DNA of 54,842 nt, from NCBI GenBank assembly GCA_964549495.1, contig CAZJWJ010000028.1, positions 1 to 54,842 on the forward strand. The letters run 5' to 3'. The number at the start of each line of letters is the position of its first letter. Positions within the stretch are counted from its first letter, which is position 1. Origin of the DNA: JACKBJ01 sp964549495. Its GTDB lineage: Bacteria; Chloroflexota; Anaerolineae; Epilineales; Epilineaceae. The position numbers and the translations under genes are program-made. Below are positions 52,101 to 54,842 of this stretch, one piece after another. The notes beneath the pieces are model-generated. The model was not told the origin of the DNA. It saw only the letters and a program-made list of their open reading frames with translations, and ran no database searches.

Positions 52101-54601
52101 AGGTCGACGATCGACCGCCTCAGGCCTCGATCGGTGCGGGCTCTGGTCTGCCCGTCGATGGCAGCAAGAGGCGCTATCTGCTGACCGGTAGCCTCGAGGA
52201 TCCCGACGGTAGCAGCGGCCCGGCGCAGATCGCCAGCGGCGTCGAGCCGGAGGGCCTGACCGTCGACCTGCGCGACGAGAACGACGTCTCGCTCTCCGGC
52301 GGTCAGTACGGAAGCTGGCAGTCAGGGAGCTGGACGGTGGAGTACCCCGTCGACCAGCCGCCCTACGGCCGCTTCGAGCTGCGCCTCGGCGCCGCGGACA
52401 AGGCCGGCAACGTGATCAGCCAAACCCTAGGCACGGTCGACATGGACGGCCACGGTCCCGTTGGCGAGATCAGCCTCGGTAGGACGGTCATCGACGATCT
52501 GTCGAGTCCGCTGCGGGGCACGATCAGCGACATCTATAGCCCCGTCCGCTCGCTCGAGCTGATGTTGCACGCCGAGGAAGCCGATGGCGCCACCGAGTTC
52601 CTGGACGCTTCCCGCAACCAGCTGGTGGCGGCTTGCATCCACTGCCCGAGCGGCGAAGCCAGTGGCAGTCAGGGCCGGGCGCTGGTCTTCGACGGCGTCG
52701 ACGACGCCTTGACCATCCCGGCCGACGAGCGCCTCGAGCCGGAGTCGATGACCCTGGCGACCTGGATCCGGCCCGAATTGGCCGGCGGCGGCGACCCGGG
52801 CCTCTCGCAGACCATCGCCAGCATGTCCGATGCCGGTGCGCGCCGCTTCGCCTTCGGCCTGACCGGCGATCTGTCCCACCTGATCCTGGCGGTGGACGGC
52901 CCGAGCGGACCGGGGCAGGCGGCCTTCGCGGTCGACCTGACGCCCGGCCAGTGGCGGCACGTGGCCCTGACCCAGGAAGACGGGGTCTGGACGGCTTACC
53001 TGGACGGCCGGGCGGTCGGATCGGCCGAGCTGGAGGCCAGCGATCTGGTCGATCTGTCCTTAGAGATCGCGGCCCTGGATGGCGCGCATCTCTACGCCGG
53101 CGCTCTGGACGAGCTGAGCCTCTACAGCGACGCACTGGACGCCGAGCAGCTCTACGACCTGTCCCACCCGCTTGGCAGCGGCGTGGCCTCGGCCGAGATC
53201 CGCTTCCGCGGCTTCGACGAGGCCGACATCGGCGAGGACGAGGGCATCTGGAGCCCGCTGGCTTTGAGTCAGGTCGGCAGCGACCTCTACACCTGGGAGC
53301 ATGCCTGGCCGGCCGACGCCGAGGGCGCGATGAAGGTCGACATCCGGGCCACCGACGGGCGTGGCAACCAGCGCTTCACACCCGCCGCGTGGACCGGCAC
53401 GATCCGCCTGGACGCCGACGGCGACGGCTTGAGCGACGACGAGGAAATCGCCTTGGGAACCGACCCCTTCAACCCGGACACGGACGGCGACGGCCTCGGA
53501 GACGGCGCCGAACACTACTCGATCGGGACCGACCCGCTCGATGCGGACTCCGACGATGACGGCTTGTCGGACGGTGTCGAGGTCGACGATCTGGGTACCG
53601 ACCCCTTGGACGAGGACTCGGACGGGGACGGCCTGACGGATGGCCAAGAGGTCCTGGAGCTGGGAACGGACCCGCTGGACGAGGACTCGGACGGGGACGG
53701 TAGCCCGGACGGTGAGGAGCTGGCGCTCTACGAGTTCTGCCTGGTGGCCACCGAGACGGACATCAAGCTCGAGGAGGCGGTGGTGGCGGGCTGCTCGCTC
53801 CAGGCCGAGGAGAAGCTCGAGATCGGCCAGGACGTGGTCATCGACGGCAGCCTGCTGGCGCTGAGCGACGAGATCAAGCTCGAGGACGAGTCCCAGGTCT
53901 CCGGTGACGTGACCGGCGGTGACGACGTGTCGCTGCAGGAGGAGGCGTCGGTCGAGGGCAGCCTTCGCGCCATGGAGGACGTGAGCCTGGACGAGGATGC
54001 CTGGGTCGGTGGCGACCTCTGGGCCGGCGGCAGCGTCGAGTTGGCCTCCGGCGCCCAGGTGGCCGGCAGCCTCGAAGAGGATGCCGATCTGGACGCGCCG
54101 GAGGGCATGCCCGTCGTCGAGGTCTCGGTCTCGGCCGGCGGCGACGACATCGATGTGCAAGAAGGCGAGTCGCTCGATCTGGCGCCCGGCAGCTACGGCA
54201 AGCTCGAGGTGGACGACGATGCGACCCTGACCTTGTCGTCGGGCAGCTACGCCTTCGAGGAGATCCTGGTCGAGAAGGAGGCCGTCCTCGAGTTCGACCT
54301 GAGCCAAGGCCCCATCCTCATCGACGTGGAGGGCAAGGTCGAGATGAAGGAAGAGGTCGAGATGCTCGCCATCGACGGCGATGCCACCGGCATCCTCATC
54401 CGGGTCGGCGAGGAGGATGTCAAGCTGGAAAAGGACGGCCGCTACATCGGGACCTTCCTGGCCCCCGAGTCGACCATCGAGCTGGGCGAGGAAGCCATTT
54501 TGACCGGCGCCCTCATCGGCCGCGAGGTGATCGTCAAGAAGGAGGCCGAGCTGGTGGCTGCCTTCGCCAGCGGGCTCTACGCCGAACTCTACGTTCGCTG
54601 A
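43112..54601 (+). CDS. Giant multidomain surface protein (TSP3, LamG, bactofilin-like)
   Basis: 3829 residues from an ATG with AGGAG upstream; the frame is open further upstream but that part is antisense to another gene. In order: signal anchor (24-44); an LppX/LprG-like lipoprotein-type domain (about 45-290); two membrane helices (about 323-343, 349-368); calcium-binding thrombospondin type-3 repeats (457-570); a beta region; a hydrophobic block with several predicted helices (1187-1387); more TSP3 repeats (1591-1670); four LamG-like domains (about 1834-2888); two Ig-like domains (about 2900-3110); a fifth LamG (3147-3352); five TSP3 repeats (3433-3539); and a repetitive, acidic bactofilin-like beta-helix (3540-3829) rich in alternating Val/Leu and Glu. 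No YLP motif. It probably forms a long surface fibre or polymer. Helix count and topology are uncertain by eye. Confidence 0.85.
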   Translation: MFFPSHRRPSAFRRCSGSGPWLRSLALLVLALGLWLGGSSAAAGQSDQARSALQAAWDRADDFGAYAFRSQLRETDRPLPLLVNAGRRSITRQLEVEGQLDRDAERMDLRLAFGPGGSGGKIELQVDDGQALGRRSGQSEWTEVDGIDTDLFAPQGDPLAFLGSAVDVQRAEDSADPVTASALGLAPESLTRYRFRVDGERFAAGLRESLMEELRRDRALPPGMSLDLARSLVDMTGDGEVWIGPDGYPLWQRIHLELPAEPGATQSTVVDLTTSFEGWPAVDRSGQPWWQRFGDWLRGRGGESALPVLDRLASLLDPSGPMSASLLMLSAMALTGALLLRFRRSPGAYSAVATAVVLSMVIGPIFTAREVEAATERLQARLGDAPAPDRLVGGGQDADPMAFLQRDRPFDPSRDPIAALGEVDAKTRELIRQLGDRTALRASAQGGCDTTAAGLDCDGDGLDNEVELAGLGTDPGHADTDGDGISDGAETAGFESGGRRWYLDPRNRDSNGDGRPDGVECLDLVDVDADGALFAPAGQTCAGSDGDIAPDVFDFDDDGDGVPDAVDGAPTYLGAVSTQAQDSLQLEFGGYSLGEPLVAELQIRPENPDHLWLSGNVFDWPGGDENGQVRRITDTTFADFDMDAAADPQSSDGDLTTTALLQIRIPDPSLNGDQPSGGLPIQPGFGGDVASADLADWLDEDALADYDVTVVEDSDGTLLAYVPLVDIQDPVGDAPVAWGAQMPYWPAAAAWGDSHEAKLIWMVSGLSDRCDLNSAPADVDVDDYCADHGNWITDKTVITTYEAPFLLTGMSLREDLGVQSNLVVQVDAENPAAGYEASLWQLTRGLEASWLSGRMQDFNGDSVPDRRFDAGDVASFDEGGGIPDGDVRRWGIPKDALQVLSLVHPDRVQSLSDLNENRIPTMLEVFFGDDVSSRPVTMLIAREEEARTTLLENAATTNVSGNLVSVDLAGVDAATVATMRWASYENDGLGWTAVALADALAQLDADLDAALDAAEVEAALGAIDSGYEGVVLAGLRSMAQSLYAGRHSGQSALVEQAGQAAAADSIIDHASLGLDASAANDPTEILVGSVSGILAMLSTVLGEQQEITIDGAAIASVHATDLSDPIEIAAALGYEFSPELADGLIARALSASSGALKPLAKMGLRALAELAFDFKVASNPLWNPNLVFAGYFVNAGAVGMVMSAYLLAESDLVPQAVFDYVVLSVTAIKALYSAVEYAVALDAFNTLQSAAQSGGLSGAGAAAQAQAATQATKFSAAVGLALKVTITVALFAYALTSQNIGPNSLAFDALLAQSISSIVIAVVFAILSVIPFGAFLVAVIAAIDAVVALICKAIGVKEGSAVDTWVCGGITGALTTAWAYTISDQWVVVDMEDKKRLAIEMEQPVPLQNTSTTGFAVGNGLQVTTHITNSVKLADTTGLGSELDSFLADRGRRELLEKAAFNYTLQTTETNQHGDLDAGDTVWMDDPAGSSRLVHEAQAQGVITYTAAGLNVEHDFYLSEGMYLPALSCWGFLVQGCYRKDIQTTEHMPMGQDFVFDVVPASFDEFVAIAPVESEGAAYRLAWDEAFPTQADADGDGLRSQAVGGPDPDDGQWDSDGDGLSDFWEMEHGTDPLASDGDGDGLGDYWEMVYGSDPLLIDGDRDGLVDGDEVFHSNAAPYGPDDSIWTGGWETAYDYAVDGSPLVTGVTSDPVLPDTDFDSILDKRESVYRYHPRVPSVLNIMSLDAEIDEVVAPGDDIHYRAQVANELDLVYLRGLLQAEFPVDQLQSTRVIDLLAPQEAITLTGSVATEVSISATESTSMTLRAGSVADAGEGQLFQLRFSEHAGTTMADSSVHGNDASCTSCPALNGSYASFPASANAVAQIDFDANSPLSNPDAFSAGGLVRPHADGSSLNRILYHPGRFAMGVETVGGTQSAPFVRVIADDSSVIELQSAATDLADDAWAHVFFTFEQDRLAGSYTIKLYANGLLVASDSGSGRIAQDSSTSNMRVCDNTCASDVDDIEFWPRALSAGEIRDRFGRPMLHVDFGRLADQSSLSNSVSCNSDFIDGDEGPVSCPDLGGTQASFAQQQYVTVSGSATDLPSSGFTFSTWIQPVPRDHPFDSRAAGLIDDYFGSRDATDWQGVFGRAQLELQNLSLVMHVYPSLHVSDDGRLRLQFGRYNVSNETNKICRATTPAGVVDIGTWQHVTVSYDGQIVFYVDGERVHTSPTCSNLQMPNVGNFSIGRPNDFAQIYFEKVRFNEFYEDNNGEDPKPRINIDGDNTIDNVWADPGSFSASNSAGYASPKTRTIDVARQLLSPSSVGRDDHYFRLWDQDKGDPLAYNPNENSSGIRDDNILRVDGIDSQRRLGQHDTNFNASGGDGDSHRGRLYWSLSNEYFQGSLEDFRMYGYSLDDQAAYDLYRSTRSALDLSFDEPPGMQAFEDGNQSGLVATCPNEPRCPDSGIPGRHNQVARFDGATVDADNDDSLPDRLTISAQAQDLGLVGYSGLSLPSFTAMGWFRSDDISGSRMVLGTVQGADDALEMNLLDGRPQISLLGRTLTAPSGSAIAAGSWQHVAWSVKGRGINLRFANCTRSPSGFDTSLAVRLVWDFRLFLDGQEVATQRYCPKLENVEAAVIGLTDSLVRMGHGMRGNDHFDGQLDDWILMRRSLSAVDIQSWMERAPRLNLHLDEDLNDGSFVDDTPWANHATCASCPEAGSKGQMREAPVFDGVDDEIVVPYHEAYDLDTYTVAFWVRPRDGRSTRQPLIAKRGADGSSNEHFAIALRPNLGLRFVMDNGACSQTSALLTDGQLIPLQWNHVVATYDGSLMRVYINGSQDPVTRAQGSGCTAEEDIRIGGPGDGTLKLFQGEMDEISLHGGALRADEVRELYDYQVAWYDTSVQQLVTIDAEPPSVAFAPAGPLSLRKTFHILAIEASDADSGVAGVSVEIQGPSGSTTVPALADRAAWVTVFDPAEAGSYTLTAVATDEVGHLSDTATLQIEVDDRPPQASIGAGSGLPVDGSKRRYLLTGSLEDPDGSSGPAQIASGVEPEGLTVDLRDENDVSLSGGQYGSWQSGSWTVEYPVDQPPYGRFELRLGAADKAGNVISQTLGTVDMDGHGPVGEISLGRTVIDDLSSPLRGTISDIYSPVRSLELMLHAEEADGATEFLDASRNQLVAACIHCPSGEASGSQGRALVFDGVDDALTIPADERLEPESMTLATWIRPELAGGGDPGLSQTIASMSDAGARRFAFGLTGDLSHLILAVDGPSGPGQAAFAVDLTPGQWRHVALTQEDGVWTAYLDGRAVGSAELEASDLVDLSLEIAALDGAHLYAGALDELSLYSDALDAEQLYDLSHPLGSGVASAEIRFRGFDEADIGEDEGIWSPLALSQVGSDLYTWEHAWPADAEGAMKVDIRATDGRGNQRFTPAAWTGTIRLDADGDGLSDDEEIALGTDPFNPDTDGDGLGDGAEHYSIGTDPLDADSDDDGLSDGVEVDDLGTDPLDEDSDGDGLTDGQEVLELGTDPLDEDSDGDGSPDGEELALYEFCLVATETDIKLEEAVVAGCSLQAEEKLEIGQDVVIDGSLLALSDEIKLEDESQVSGDVTGGDDVSLQEEASVEGSLRAMEDVSLDEDAWVGGDLWAGGSVELASGAQVAGSLEEDADLDAPEGMPVVEVSVSAGGDDIDVQEGESLDLAPGSYGKLEVDDDATLTLSSGSYAFEEILVEKEAVLEFDLSQGPILIDVEGKVEMKEEVEMLAIDGDATGILIRVGEEDVKLEKDGRYIGTFLAPESTIELGEEAILTGALIGREVIVKKEAELVAAFASGLYAELYVR

Positions 54602-54610
54602 AGATTGGGG

Positions 54611-54670
54611 CTCGCCCAGTGATAGAATCCCCGACCGAGGGCGTCGCTGCGCCGCTGTGTCGGCTCGCTG
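54611..54670 (+). repeat. Dispersed 60-bp element, copy B
   Basis: Starts nine bases after the stop of the giant gene. It contains TGATAGAAT, which looks like an extended -10 box, followed by the conserved CCCCGACCGAGG core and GCTGTGTCGGC. It is the left arm of an imperfect inverted pair with 54704-54763. About 50 of 60 positions match copy A. Confidence 0.75.
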
Positions 54671-54679
54671 AGAGGAGGG

Positions 54680-54694
54680 AATAGCGGAGCTATT
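54680..54694. other. Small hairpin in the spacer of the inverted pair
   Basis: AATAGC and GCTATT flank the loop GGA in the 33-base spacer between copies B and C, so the whole stretch 54611-54763 can fold as one long nested structure. Confidence 0.5.
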
Positions 54695-54703
54695 GCCGAC
54701 GAA

Positions 54704-54763
54704 CAGCGGGCCGACACAGTGGATGCAGCGGCGTCCGAATCGGGGAGACTATTGCTGGGCGAG
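54704..54763 (-). repeat. Dispersed 60-bp element, copy C (inverted)
   Basis: The reverse complement aligns with copy B: the first nine bases (CTCGCCCAG) and the last CTGTGTCGGC-type segment are the same, while the middle has diverged (about three quarters identical overall with small gaps). It would pair with copy B in a transcript or cruciform. Confidence 0.68.
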
Positions 54764-54811
54764 TCCTTAGCTACGTTGGCATGGTTCCCGGCGTTCGACA
54801 GTCGTAGGGTC

Positions 54812-54833
54812 AAAACGGCCACTTGAGCGGCCG
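54812..54833 (-). terminator. Weak terminator for a minus-strand gene beyond the window
   Basis: CGGCC (54816-54820) and GGCCG (54829-54833) form a short stem followed on the minus strand by TTTTG. It suggests a gene converging on the giant gene from beyond the right edge. No coding region is supported between 54602 and the end. Confidence 0.45.
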
Positions 54834-54842
54834 AAAAGCCCG

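Noticed and set aside
54589..54822. Minus-strand open frame after the giant gene
   Set aside because: It overlaps the inverted element and its translation follows the repeat; no ribosome-binding site and no similarity to a protein family.

Overview
The window is one GC-rich bacterial segment of about 54.8 kb. It begins in a G homopolymer region and contains no rRNA, CRISPR array, insertion sequence or phage gene that I can see. The best taxonomic guess is Chloroflexota, as a MAG or draft contig. This is inferred from many exported proteins with Pro/Thr/Ser linkers and a short C-terminal Y-L-P motif, overlapping operons at high GC, a ThyX thymidylate synthase and a type-B L31. I could not test it by alignment.

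Layout. (1) 1-3441, minus: a LON-domain protein, HemW, an ECF-like sigma factor and a zinc-finger anti-sigma factor cut by the window edge. (2) 3637-11968, plus: tRNA-Ser(GGA), three related exported vWA-like proteins and a DNRLRE/FnIII-like exported protein. tRNA-Ser(CGA) follows on the minus strand, then an orphan ABC ATPase on plus. (3) 11994-17625, minus: ribosomal genes rplU-rpmA-rpmE ending at a terminator, then thyX-dcd-coaX and another exported protein. (4) 17762-24222, minus: a tightly overlapping seven-gene run, etfB-etfA, a membrane-anchored acidic protein, pth, a GT4 glycosyltransferase and two sugar-nucleotide epimerases. (5) 24478-26820, plus: tyrosine recombinase, PH-domain membrane protein and purine nucleoside phosphorylase. 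(6) 26954-35751, minus: four tandem exported LVIVD-type beta-propeller proteins, joined by overlaps. (7) 35930-40563, plus: a propeller/di-heme cytochrome c fusion and an FG-GAP (integrin-like) protein. (8) 40790-42787, minus: a DUF7948-like, Gly-rich anchored protein. (9) 43112-54601, plus: a 3829-residue surface protein with thrombospondin type-3 repeats, five LamG-like domains, a central hydrophobic block and a bactofilin-like C-terminal beta-helix.

Ordinary housekeeping operons (translation, nucleotide and cofactor metabolism, ETF) alternate with large exported protein genes. Ten of thirteen large exported proteins carry a Phi-[YHFW]-L-P-x-Phi motif, in nine of them near the C-terminus. 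Their folds differ, so the motif looks like a shared sorting or anchoring tag. I regard it as the best candidate for an undescribed system here; no processing enzyme is encoded in the window.

A second candidate is a dispersed non-coding element of about 60 bp. It has four copies: one between tRNA-Ser and the LON-domain gene, one just after the gene at 40790, and an inverted pair just after the giant gene.
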